Assembly (NCBI GenBank): GCA_002790095.1
Contig: PFUL01000024.1
Coordinates: 1 to 64,000, forward strand
DNA: 64,000 nucleotides
Direction: 5' to 3'
Source of the DNA: Elusimicrobia bacterium CG_4_9_14_3_um_filter_62_55
GTDB lineage: Bacteria; Elusimicrobiota; Elusimicrobia; UBA1565
A program made the position numbers and the translations under genes. Positions 48,567 to 56,889 of the stretch are shown in pieces. Position 1 is the stretch's first letter; each line of letters opens with the position of its first letter. The notes below the pieces were generated by a model. It was not told the DNA's origin and made no database searches. It was given only the letters and a program-made list of their open reading frames with translations.

Positions 48567-49372
48567 CCCCGCGCTCCGAACGTCCTCATAATGGCGCTCG
48601 AGCAATCGCTGCGCTTCTCATCGGTCTCGAAGCATTTCGTGAACGCTTCGCGCGCGCCCGACATATCCCCGTCCTTCATCAGCCGCTGACCTTCGACCCA
48701 GGACCGGTGCGCGGCCCACTGCGACTCGCTCATATCGACGGGCTTTTGCGTCTCGAGCTTGGGGGTCACGACCGGTTCGGGAAGCGGGGGCTTCGCAGGC
48801 GGAGGCGGGGGGGGAGGCGGCTCGGGAGGAGGCGCCGCCGCCGCGCCCCAAAACGCGGACGCCCGTCCGGCCTCCAACGGGCCCTCTTGTCCGTCGGGCA
48901 ATTCCGCCAGAAAGTCGAGACCCGTCGCCGCCTCGATGGCGTCGATCGTCGTGATGTGCGCAGCGGCAATCATCGGCGCGCTTGCGGAAGCCATCACCGC
49001 GATAGCATCAAGAGACCCGTTGGGAGCGACGGAGATCGCGAACGCCCACACGGTTTCGGGTTCGGCCGCGCCGCCTTTCCATCGGATCGTCGTCGAACCC
49101 CGCGAGCGGTCGAACGCGGGACCCTCGTAGACCTGCAGCGCGCCTTTCGCGTCGACCCAGGCGGCCACCGCGCGTCCGAGCGCGGTTCCCGACGCGGCGT
49201 AAACCCCCGGGAGCGTCCCTTCGGAGGCGCGATAGCCGACCCAGCGCGCAATCCCAAGCCAGGAGTCCGGGCAAGAGACGACCGCGCCCGCGTCGATCTT
49301 GTCCGCGCACGACGGAAAGGCCCCAACCGAAGCGGGCAGCAGCAGGAAAATCAGCGCGCCGACGCGCACCAT
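48563..49372 (-). CDS. Hypothetical secreted protein with proline-rich linker
   Basis: MVRVGALIFLLLPASVGAFPSCADK signal; PPPEPPPPPPPPAKPPLPEP linker. Confidence 0.6.
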   Translation of the reverse strand: MVRVGALIFLLLPASVGAFPSCADKIDAGAVVSCPDSWLGIARWVGYRASEGTLPGVYAASGTALGRAVAAWVDAKGALQVYEGPAFDRSRGSTTIRWKGGAAEPETVWAFAISVAPNGSLDAIAVMASASAPMIAAAHITTIDAIEAATGLDFLAELPDGQEGPLEAGRASAFWGAAAAPPPEPPPPPPPPAKPPLPEPVVTPKLETQKPVDMSESQWAAHRSWVEGQRLMKDGDMSGAREAFTKCFETDEKRSDCSSAIMRTFGARG

Positions 49373-49650
49373 CTCAGACTCCCCGCGCAGCCCTTCGACC
49401 ACACGCGCTGTCCCTTCGGGCACCGGTCCGCTTCCGGCGGCAGGGGCTCATAGCCGAGACGTTCCATCCGCCGCACGGATTCTATGCAGCAATTCATTTC
49501 CTCGGCGTTTTTCGTCGCAGAACACTCGTTTTCGATCAACTCCCGGTAAAACGTCTCCGGGTGAGCCCCCGGAGGGGATCCCGATGCCGGCGCGTGCGCC
49601 CGACAGGAGCAAACGAACACCGCGGCCAAAACGAGAAAAGACGCTCTCAT
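49351..49650 (-). CDS. Small cysteine-rich putative lipoprotein
   Basis: MRASFLVLAAVFVCSCRAHAP; NECSATKNAEEMNCCIESV...CPKGQRVWSKGCAGSLRWC. Confidence 0.55.
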   Translation of the reverse strand: MRASFLVLAAVFVCSCRAHAPASGSPPGAHPETFYRELIENECSATKNAEEMNCCIESVRRMERLGYEPLPPEADRCPKGQRVWSKGCAGSLRWCASAR

Positions 49651-49707
49651 CGCCGTTAGAATAACCCGAATAGCGGGTTTCGGCCAGCCCTGTTATACTG
49701 GGTGCGC

Positions 49708-49797
49708 ATGAGCCTCCCGATTCTCTTCATCCCCGGACTTTATTTGGACGACCCGGAAGCCTTCCGGGCCGCCGTGAAAGGCTTCTTTTCCCTGTAA
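49708..49797 (+). CDS. Candidate 29-aa small ORF
   Basis: MSLPILFIPGLYLDDPEAFRAAVKGFFSL*; extended -10 TGTTATACT 8 nt upstream. Confidence 0.2.
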   Translation: MSLPILFIPGLYLDDPEAFRAAVKGFFSL

Positions 49798-49843
49798 CAC
49801 AAAATTATTCCAGCCGTAACAGCCCCCGGCTACACTCACGGCT

Positions 49844-51952
49844 ATGGGGAAGTTGATCCGCGCGGCGCTGCGCATCGGTGGAGCGACCGTTCTCGTATGC
49901 GCCCTCGTCGCCGTTTCCGATCAGATTCTCGCTCCGGCCCAGCCGAGTTCCGAATCCGCCGCGAACGACCTGCTCGCCGGGCATTCGTTTTATTACGCGG
50001 GACAGCCGAGACGCGCGCTGGAAGCCTACCGCAGCGCGATCGCGCGCGATCCCAAGCGCCTCTCCGCCTGGCTCAACGGAGCCGTGGTCTGGGCGGAACT
50101 CGGCGAACTCGCCGAAGCTTCCGCATGGTACCGGAACGCTCTGGCGCTGAATCCCGAATCCGCCCGGATCGCGACCGCTCTCGCGGAAGTCGAACTCCAC
50201 CGCGGACAGTTCGACGCGGCGGAAAAGGCCGTCGACCACGCGCTCGATCTCGACCCGAAGTCCGCTTACGCCTGGATCGCGCGGGGCGGCATCCGGCTGG
50301 CATCGGGACGCGTCTCGGACGCCGTCGAACCCCTCACCACGGCGGCAATGCTGCAGCCGTCGATGACTCTCGCGCACTACCTCCGCGGACGCGCCCTCGA
50401 GCTCTCCGGGAACGCCCAAGACGCGGGTGACGCGTTCGCCGCGGCCTCCGTGCGGGATTCCTACTTTACCAGCGCGCGATTGGGACTCGCGGAATCCTTG
50501 ATGCGCCAGCGGCGGTACGAGGAAGCCCGCGAACAGGTCGGGAAGCTCAAGTCCGCCGCGCCCGTCAACGGCACGATTTTGAAACTCGCCCGCGCGCTGG
50601 AAAGGAACATGCGCCGGGACCGGGGCGTGCGCCCGGCGCGCCAATCGCCAAAACCCCCGCGCGCCCCCGACGGCCCGCGAGAGGGCGTTTCGGCCCCTAA
50701 TGCCGCCGTCCCGATCCTTCGCGTCGGGATCGGCACCTCGGGAATGGGAAAGCCGATTCCCTGGTCCGCGGTTCGCTTCTCCGCCGGATCGACCGTCGAA
50801 ATCCGCGATTCGGCCGGAAAGATGCTCGCGACGGCGCGGCGCACGGAAAACTGGGAACTCCGGATCGCGAAGGGGAAATACGGGCGCTACCTGGAATTGC
50901 TCGATGACAAGGGCTTCGCGCTCGCGCGCTCGCGCCTTCCGATTCTCTTGTCCTCGCGAGAGCGCGACTGGATCTGGATCCGCGAGCCCGGAAGCGTTCA
51001 CGGGCTTAGCCGGCGCCTGCGCGGAATGATCGAGGTCTCCGTTCTCGGAAACGGTCTCGGCGTCGTCAACGCGGTCGATTTGGAAAGCTACACGCACGGA
51101 GTGCTGACTGCGGAAATGCCGATCAATTCTCCGAAAGAAGCCCTGAAGGCTCAGGCCGTGATCGCTCGGACGCATGCCCTGTTCATCACCAACGTCCAGA
51201 AGAAGCACCGGCCCCAGGGCTACCACCTCTGCGACGGCCAGCATTGTCAGGTGTACCGCGGCGTCCAGGCGGAAACGAACCGATCCCGCCGCGTTGTGAA
51301 CGAAACCCGCGGCAGAGTCGTCTCTTACCAAGGCAGGGTCGCCAACGTTCTCTACTCCTCCAATTGCGGCGGACATACGCAAAGCTCCGGGGAAATCAGG
51401 GGTTGGGGGGAGGTCCCGTATTTTCGCGGAACCACGGATGGAGGGGAAAATCAGGAAATCCCTTATTCCCCCTGGCAGCTGCGGCAGTTTCTCCGGGAAC
51501 CCGCCCAAGGGTACTGCGCCGCATCCGGATTCGTCCATAACGGCCACTCGCGCTGGAGTCGCGTCGTCTCGGCCTCGGAACTCGAAGCCCGGCTCGATCG
51601 GCATCTCGGCATCGGCAAACTGAAGGGAGTCGTCTCTCTCAAGCGCTCGCGCTCCGGTCATCTCAACTCCATTCTCGTCATAGGATCGAAGCGAAGCCGG
51701 ATCGTGGACTCCGAAATTCGGATTCGGAGTCTCTTCGGAATCGGATCCCAGCGCAGCGCGCTCTTTGTCTTCGACACGGTCCGTCAACCGGACGGCACGC
51801 CCCGGGAATTCATTTTCTACGGGGGAGGATGGGGACACGGGGTCGGTCTCTGCCAGTCCGGGGCGATGGGACGGGCGGAACGCGGGCACTCCTACGCCGA
51901 AATCCTCCAGGCGTACTACAGCGGCATCGAGATCGGAAATTTGAGATACTGA
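49844..51952 (+). CDS. TPR-containing SpoIID/LytB domain protein
   Basis: TPR-like N-terminus (SFYYAGQPRRALEAYRSAIARDPKRLSAWLNGAVVWAELGE...); SpoIID core VDLESYTHGVLTAEMPINSPKEALKAQAVIARTHAL ... GWGHGVGLCQSGAMGRAERGHSYAEILQAYYSG. Confidence 0.9.
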   Translation: MGKLIRAALRIGGATVLVCALVAVSDQILAPAQPSSESAANDLLAGHSFYYAGQPRRALEAYRSAIARDPKRLSAWLNGAVVWAELGELAEASAWYRNALALNPESARIATALAEVELHRGQFDAAEKAVDHALDLDPKSAYAWIARGGIRLASGRVSDAVEPLTTAAMLQPSMTLAHYLRGRALELSGNAQDAGDAFAAASVRDSYFTSARLGLAESLMRQRRYEEAREQVGKLKSAAPVNGTILKLARALERNMRRDRGVRPARQSPKPPRAPDGPREGVSAPNAAVPILRVGIGTSGMGKPIPWSAVRFSAGSTVEIRDSAGKMLATARRTENWELRIAKGKYGRYLELLDDKGFALARSRLPILLSSRERDWIWIREPGSVHGLSRRLRGMIEVSVLGNGLGVVNAVDLESYTHGVLTAEMPINSPKEALKAQAVIARTHALFITNVQKKHRPQGYHLCDGQHCQVYRGVQAETNRSRRVVNETRGRVVSYQGRVANVLYSSNCGGHTQSSGEIRGWGEVPYFRGTTDGGENQEIPYSPWQLRQFLREPAQGYCAASGFVHNGHSRWSRVVSASELEARLDRHLGIGKLKGVVSLKRSRSGHLNSILVIGSKRSRIVDSEIRIRSLFGIGSQRSALFVFDTVRQPDGTPREFIFYGGGWGHGVGLCQSGAMGRAERGHSYAEILQAYYSGIEIGNLRY

Positions 51953-51955
51953 CCT

Positions 51956-52597
51956 ATGCGAAGAATCGTCTCTTTAGTCGCCTGCCTCAGCATCCTCGCG
52001 GGATGCCGCGGAACGCGTCCCGCCTACTATGGAAAGGCCCAACTCGGCTTCGGCGCCATTTTGGTCGGAGCACGGATCATCACTCCCAACGGCGAATCCA
52101 ATGTAGGATTGATGGAAATGAATTTCGAATCGGACAACGAACGCTATCGCATCCGCTTCATGCCGGAGGAGACGTCCTTGCTCCGCATCGAGCCGGACGT
52201 CTACAGACTCTATCCGACGCGAACCCCTTTCGGAAGGGTCGAAGCCCGAATGCGCGTCCGAATCGACGGGCGAACCTACCGGGTTCCCTTTCCGCGCTCG
52301 GTCCTGCGCCTGCGTCCGTTCGAAGTCCCTCCGACCAAGCTGCTCCCGGTCGGAATTCTTGAGGCCCGACTGCTTCCGATTGAGCGGGGAAAGCGGCCGA
52401 TCATTCAGGTCCGCCTCGACGACAGCGTTTCCGCCCGCCGAAAACTTCTCGAATCCGTGATCGACAAGCAGATGAATCCGAAAACGGAGCCGAACATCCG
52501 CGACTCGACGATCACCTGGACCCGAGCCTTGGAACAGGCGCTGATCCGCCTGCAGGGTGAGGAAGAAGAGAAACGGCGTTATAAACCCGGACGATGA
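51956..52597 (+). CDS. Hypothetical lipoprotein
   Basis: MRRIVSLVACLSILAGCRGTRP lipobox. Confidence 0.6.
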   Translation: MRRIVSLVACLSILAGCRGTRPAYYGKAQLGFGAILVGARIITPNGESNVGLMEMNFESDNERYRIRFMPEETSLLRIEPDVYRLYPTRTPFGRVEARMRVRIDGRTYRVPFPRSVLRLRPFEVPPTKLLPVGILEARLLPIERGKRPIIQVRLDDSVSARRKLLESVIDKQMNPKTEPNIRDSTITWTRALEQALIRLQGEEEEKRRYKPGR

Positions 52598-53337
52598 GAA
52601 TTTTAGGTGTCGATCTCGGCGGCAGCCGTCTCCGGGCCATACTGCGCGACGGCGCAAAACGGCCGCGAGCGTTCGCCCGCGCTCGACCCGACCCGCGAAC
52701 GCTTCCGGGAGCGCTGCGCAAACTCTCAGGGTCCCGGCGGCTCGACGGCCTGGTCGTCGGGGCTCGCGGCGTCTGGACCGAATCGGAAAGAGGGGCCCTC
52801 GCGCGTCGGTTGTCTCCGCTCGCGCGCCGCGTGCTGGTCCTATCCGACGTGGAACTCGCCTGGCTCGCGTCGCTTGGGGGCCGGCCGGGAGTCGTCATCA
52901 TCGCCGGCACGGGCTCGATCGCCTACGGAAAAAACGCCGCCGGGAAAGCGGCCCGCGCGGGGGGACTGGGCCCCCTGCTCGGCGACGAAGGATCCGCTTT
53001 TTGGATCGGCCGGGAATGGCTGCGTTCGCGTCCGGACGCCGACGGACGCCGCCTCGCCGCCCGTCCGGACGCGGTTCGCGCGATCGCCGCCCTCGCCCCG
53101 GCGGCGCTCCGCGCCCGCCCCAAGCTCGCCTCGGCGGCCGCGGGGCATTTGGCGGCCCTTGCCGAGCGATGCGCCTTAAGCCTGCGCCTTTCCAGGCGTG
53201 TTCTTATCTGCTGCCACGGCGGCCTATTCGCGCACCGCGGGCTGAAGCGCCGGTTCCTGAGCGCTTTAGGTCCCCGGTTCGAGCCCCGAACGCCGCTCGA
53301 GACGTCAGAGGAGTGCGCCTCCAAATTGCTACCATGA
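52594..53337 (+). CDS. BadF/BadG/N-acetylglucosamine kinase-like ATPase
   Basis: MRILGVDLGGSRLRAILRD; IIAGTGSIAYG; LLGDEGSAFWIGREWL. Confidence 0.8.
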   Translation: MRILGVDLGGSRLRAILRDGAKRPRAFARARPDPRTLPGALRKLSGSRRLDGLVVGARGVWTESERGALARRLSPLARRVLVLSDVELAWLASLGGRPGVVIIAGTGSIAYGKNAAGKAARAGGLGPLLGDEGSAFWIGREWLRSRPDADGRRLAARPDAVRAIAALAPAALRARPKLASAAAGHLAALAERCALSLRLSRRVLICCHGGLFAHRGLKRRFLSALGPRFEPRTPLETSEECASKLLP

Positions 53338-53344
53338 GTCCGAA

Positions 53345-53794
53345 ATGAAAATTGCCCTCGGAGCCGATCACGCCGGTTTTCCTCTTAAGGAAGTCCTCTC
53401 CCGCCGCTTGGCGGAAGCGGGACACGAAGTACTCGATCAAGGGACCGATTCGACGGCTGCCGTCGATTATCCGGATTTCGCGGCGAAGGTCGCCAGGGCG
53501 GTCGTTTCCAAAACGGCCGAACGCGGGATCGTCGTCTGCGGAAGCGGGGTCGGAGCGACCGTCGCCGCGAACAAAATTCCCGGGGCCCGCGCCGGTCTCT
53601 GTCACGACACTTTTTCGGCGCATCAAGGAGTCGAGGACGACGACGTCAATGTTCTCTGTCTCGGCGCCCGCGTGATCGGAGAGAACCTCGCCTTTGAGAT
53701 CGTCGATGTCTGGCTCGCGGCGCGTTTTTCAAACGCGGAGCGGCATCTCCGGCGCCGCGATAAGGTCATCGCTTTGGAGAAAGGCCATTTCTAA
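53345..53794 (+). CDS. rpiB: Ribose-5-phosphate isomerase B (RpiB/LacA/LacB family)
   Basis: MKIALGADHAGFPLKEVLSRRL ... DYPDFAAKVA ... RGIVVCGSGVGATVAANKIPGARAGLCHDTFSAHQGVEDDDVNVLCLGARVIG. Confidence 0.92.
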   Translation: MKIALGADHAGFPLKEVLSRRLAEAGHEVLDQGTDSTAAVDYPDFAAKVARAVVSKTAERGIVVCGSGVGATVAANKIPGARAGLCHDTFSAHQGVEDDDVNVLCLGARVIGENLAFEIVDVWLAARFSNAERHLRRRDKVIALEKGHF

Positions 53795-54332
53795 GCGCGC
53801 CCCTCTCACCGCCCGTCTCAAGCGCATTCGCCTCGTCCTGATGGACGTGGACGGCGTGCTTACCGACGGCAAGCTCTATCATTGCTTCGACGGACGGGAT
53901 CGCTTCATCGAACTCAAGGGCGTGGACACGCAAGACGGAATCGCGCTCGCGTGGGCGGTGAAGGCCGGAATCGAGACCGGCATTATCAGCGGGCGCCGCT
54001 CCCGCGGAATCGGCGCCCGCGCCAAGATTCTGAGCATGAAGCACATCGTTCAAGGCACCGTCGAAAAAATCCCGGCCTTCGAGCGCATTCTCAAGAAGAC
54101 GGGACTGACGGCCGATCAGACCGCGTTTATCGGGGACGATTTGACCGACGCGCCGGTGATGCTGCGGGCGGGTTGGGCGGTCGCCCCGGCGAACGCGCGT
54201 CCGGAGGTTAAGCGCATCGCCGACACCGTGACGAAAGCCCGCGGCGGCAGCGGCGCCGTTCGGGAAGCGCTCGAATCTTTGCTGCGCGCCCAAAGTCATT
54301 GGAATCCGATCCTGAAGAGGTACGGGCTATGA
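53787..54332 (+). CDS. kdsC: KDO-8-phosphate phosphatase (KdsC-like HAD); start codon uncertain
   Basis: RIRLVLMDVDGVLTDGKLYHCFDGRDRFIELKGVDTQDGIALAWAVKAGIETGIISGRRSRGIGARAKIL ... AFIGDDLTDAPVMLRAGWAVAPANARPEVK. Only in-frame ATGs are 53694 (101-bp overlap with rpiB) or inside motif I. Confidence 0.85.
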   Translation: MSKRAPLTARLKRIRLVLMDVDGVLTDGKLYHCFDGRDRFIELKGVDTQDGIALAWAVKAGIETGIISGRRSRGIGARAKILSMKHIVQGTVEKIPAFERILKKTGLTADQTAFIGDDLTDAPVMLRAGWAVAPANARPEVKRIADTVTKARGGSGAVREALESLLRAQSHWNPILKRYGL

Positions 54333-55042
54333 TCCGGCGGCGGTTTTGGGGCGTCTTGGCCGCCCTCTTGCTCGCCGGTTGCGGAGGGGTCTCCTTTCAG
54401 CTCGGCGACCCGGCCGTTCCCGAAACTCCGAAAGCCCCCGCGAAGACGGCGCGTCCGAAACCCGCGGCTGCGCCTCCGGAACTCGAAAACAAGGAAGCCG
54501 CGGCGATTCAGGACGCGCTTCGGTTCGTCGAAGACCAAAGACACAGCTACCGGGTCGGCGCGGCGGATCTGCTGCAGATCACCGTGTACCAGGAACCCGA
54601 ACTCGCGCGGAAAGTCCGGGTAAGCCCGGAGGGGATCATCACCTTCCCGCTGATCGGCCGCGTCTCGGTCGCCGGCCTCAGCGTCGCCGGAGCGGAAGAG
54701 GCGATCACCCGACAGCTTTCCCGGTTCGTCATCAACCCGCAAGTCTCGGTCTTCATCGAGGACTACGGGAATAAAACCATCTACGTCCTCGGCGAAGTCA
54801 AGAAACCGGGATCCTACCCGATCCCGACCGAGGCTCCGCTGAGCGTGCTCGAAGCGATCACGCTCGCCGGCGGATTCACCGAGTACGCCGCCGTCGACCG
54901 GACCCGGATCATTCGCAAGGGGAAGAAGGGGAAACGGACGATCGACGTGGAAATTACCGCCATCACGAAAAAGGGCGACAAGAGCAAGGACCTCCCTCTG
55001 CAGCCCAACGACGTCGTCTTCATCCCGGAGAGCTTCTTTTGA
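54329..55042 (+). CDS. Wza-like polysaccharide export lipoprotein
   Basis: Lipobox LLAGCGG; YRVGAADLLQITVYQEPELARKVRVSPEGIITFPLIGRVSVAGLSVAGAEEAI; SLBB-like IYVLGEVKKPGSYPI. Confidence 0.92.
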   Translation: MIRRRFWGVLAALLLAGCGGVSFQLGDPAVPETPKAPAKTARPKPAAAPPELENKEAAAIQDALRFVEDQRHSYRVGAADLLQITVYQEPELARKVRVSPEGIITFPLIGRVSVAGLSVAGAEEAITRQLSRFVINPQVSVFIEDYGNKTIYVLGEVKKPGSYPIPTEAPLSVLEAITLAGGFTEYAAVDRTRIIRKGKKGKRTIDVEITAITKKGDKSKDLPLQPNDVVFIPESFF

Positions 55043-56802
55043 CGACTGAAACCGACGAACGCCGCGACGGCGACGAAGCGGAGATAGACCTCGGGCATTA
55101 CCTCCTGGTGCTCTCCCGGCGGCGGTGGATCGTCGTCGCCGCGCTCGTCGTCTGCGTGCTGTCCGCCGCGCTGTATGCCTTCACGGCCCGGCCCGTCTTC
55201 CGAGCGGAGGCGTTGATCCTGATCGAAAAGGAACGCCGGGATCCGAATTACAACGAAGGGATGATGGTCGAAACATCGGCCGACGACTACTACCAGACGC
55301 AGTACCGGCTGCTCAAAAGTAAAAGCCTGTTGAAGAAAGTCTACGAGTCGCTCGAACTGGCCAAGAGTGCGGAATTCTCCGGCGGCGTGGACGCTCTCGA
55401 CGCCGCGGTGACCGTCTCCCCGGTCCGGCGCAGCCGCCTCGTGCACGTTTCGGCGGACTCCTTCGATCGAGCGTTGGCGGCGAAGGTCGCCAATGCCGTT
55501 TCCGATGCCTACGTCGAGCAAAACGTCGAGAGCAAACTGTTCATTTCCAAAGAGATTCTACGCGCTCTCTTCAAATCGGAAGCCGCCGCCGAGGCCTCCG
55601 CCGAAGGCCCGGCGCTCACCTACGACTCGCTGCCCGCCGTGGTCAACAGCCCGCTTATCCAAAATCTTAAAACCGAAATGGCGAGCCTGGAAACGAAGGA
55701 GGGGGATCTCTCCCGCCGATATACGCTCGAACATCCCGAACGTGCGCGCCTGCGGTCTCAAATGGCGGCCCTGCGCTCGCGCATCGACGGAGAGACGCGC
55801 AAGATCGTCGCCGGAATGAAGGCCGAGTTGTCGGGGCGACTGCTTGGAAACAACGTTCGCGTCATCGACCCGGCCGAAATCCCCGAATCCCCGTTTAAAC
55901 CGCGCAAGAAGCGAACCCTCGTCGTCGCCGCCCTTCTCGGCCTGATGCTGGGCTCTTTGCTCGCGCTCGGCGTCGACATGCTTGACCAGACCCTTCACAC
56001 CCAGGAAGACGTGGAGCGAAAGCTCAAGATTCCGTTTCTCGGCTCCGTCCCGAAAGTCGTTTTCGACGAGGACACCGCCGTCTCCTACGACAAGATGATC
56101 AGCGGGCCGAAATCCTTCAGCGGAGAGGCGCTTAAAAACATCCGCACGATGCTCGGATTCGCGGCGGCCGGGAAGGAAATGAAGACTTTGCTCATCACCA
56201 GCACCGGCCAGGGAGAGGGGAAAACGTTCATCGCGATCAGTCTCGCGATGGTCTTCGCGCAGCTGAAGGAACGGGTTCTGCTCATCGAGGGGGATCTCCG
56301 GCGTCCCAATCTGCATAAACGATTCTCCCTATCCCGCGAAAAAGGCCTCAGCCACTACCTCGCCCACGGGAAGGATCCTGAAGAGGCGAAATCCCTGATT
56401 CAGGAAAGCGGGATCCCCCATCTGGACGTGCTCGTTTCCGGACACATTCCTCCGAATCCCTCGGAATTGCTGAGCACGCCCAGGATGCCCGCGTTGCTCG
56501 CCTGGGCCCGCAAGCACTACGACCGGGTCATCATCGACGGAACCCCGATTTTCCCGATCACGGACGCCCTGCTTTGGAGCGACCGGATCGACGCGGCCGC
56601 CTTCGTCGTCAAATTCGGGGCCACCAACGCCCAACTCGCGTCGCGCGCGCTTCAGAAACTTCGCGACAGCCGGGTCCGCATCGCCGGTTCGATCGTCAAC
56701 CAGGTGACCGCGAAGGCCAATTCCTACGGGGATTACTACTACTACTATTACTACTACTCGGATTACATCAAGAATCCGGACCAAAACCCCGAAACGCCCT
56801 GA
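55039..56802 (+). CDS. Wzc-like polysaccharide co-polymerase / BY-kinase with C-terminal poly-Tyr cluster
   Basis: Wzz domain with GNNVRVIDPAEIPESPFKPRKKRTLVVAALLGLMLGSLLAL; kinase TSTGQGEGKTFIAISLAMVFAQLKERVLLIEGDLRRPNLHKRFSL; tail GDYYYYYYYYSDY; TTG start overlapping the wza-like stop. Confidence 0.92.
   Translation: MTTETDERRDGDEAEIDLGHYLLVLSRRRWIVVAALVVCVLSAALYAFTARPVFRAEALILIEKERRDPNYNEGMMVETSADDYYQTQYRLLKSKSLLKKVYESLELAKSAEFSGGVDALDAAVTVSPVRRSRLVHVSADSFDRALAAKVANAVSDAYVEQNVESKLFISKEILRALFKSEAAAEASAEGPALTYDSLPAVVNSPLIQNLKTEMASLETKEGDLSRRYTLEHPERARLRSQMAALRSRIDGETRKIVAGMKAELSGRLLGNNVRVIDPAEIPESPFKPRKKRTLVVAALLGLMLGSLLALGVDMLDQTLHTQEDVERKLKIPFLGSVPKVVFDEDTAVSYDKMISGPKSFSGEALKNIRTMLGFAAAGKEMKTLLITSTGQGEGKTFIAISLAMVFAQLKERVLLIEGDLRRPNLHKRFSLSREKGLSHYLAHGKDPEEAKSLIQESGIPHLDVLVSGHIPPNPSELLSTPRMPALLAWARKHYDRVIIDGTPIFPITDALLWSDRIDAAAFVVKFGATNAQLASRALQKLRDSRVRIAGSIVNQVTAKANSYGDYYYYYYYYSDYIKNPDQNPETP
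56734..56757 (+). repeat. TAC/TAT triplet tract encoding eight consecutive Tyr
   Basis: TACTACTACTACTATTACTACTAC. Confidence 0.95.
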
Positions 56803-56889
56803 TCACCGATTCCCTATTAGGGAAATCCTGTAACAATTTTGGCGTTGCGCCCGGAGAGGGCTCCTGCTACCCTTGGGATCGGTACCCCT

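Noticed and set aside
49805-51889. 694-aa minus-strand ORF opposite the SpoIID gene
   Set aside because: Antisense shadow; the plus strand carries TPR and SpoIID motifs.
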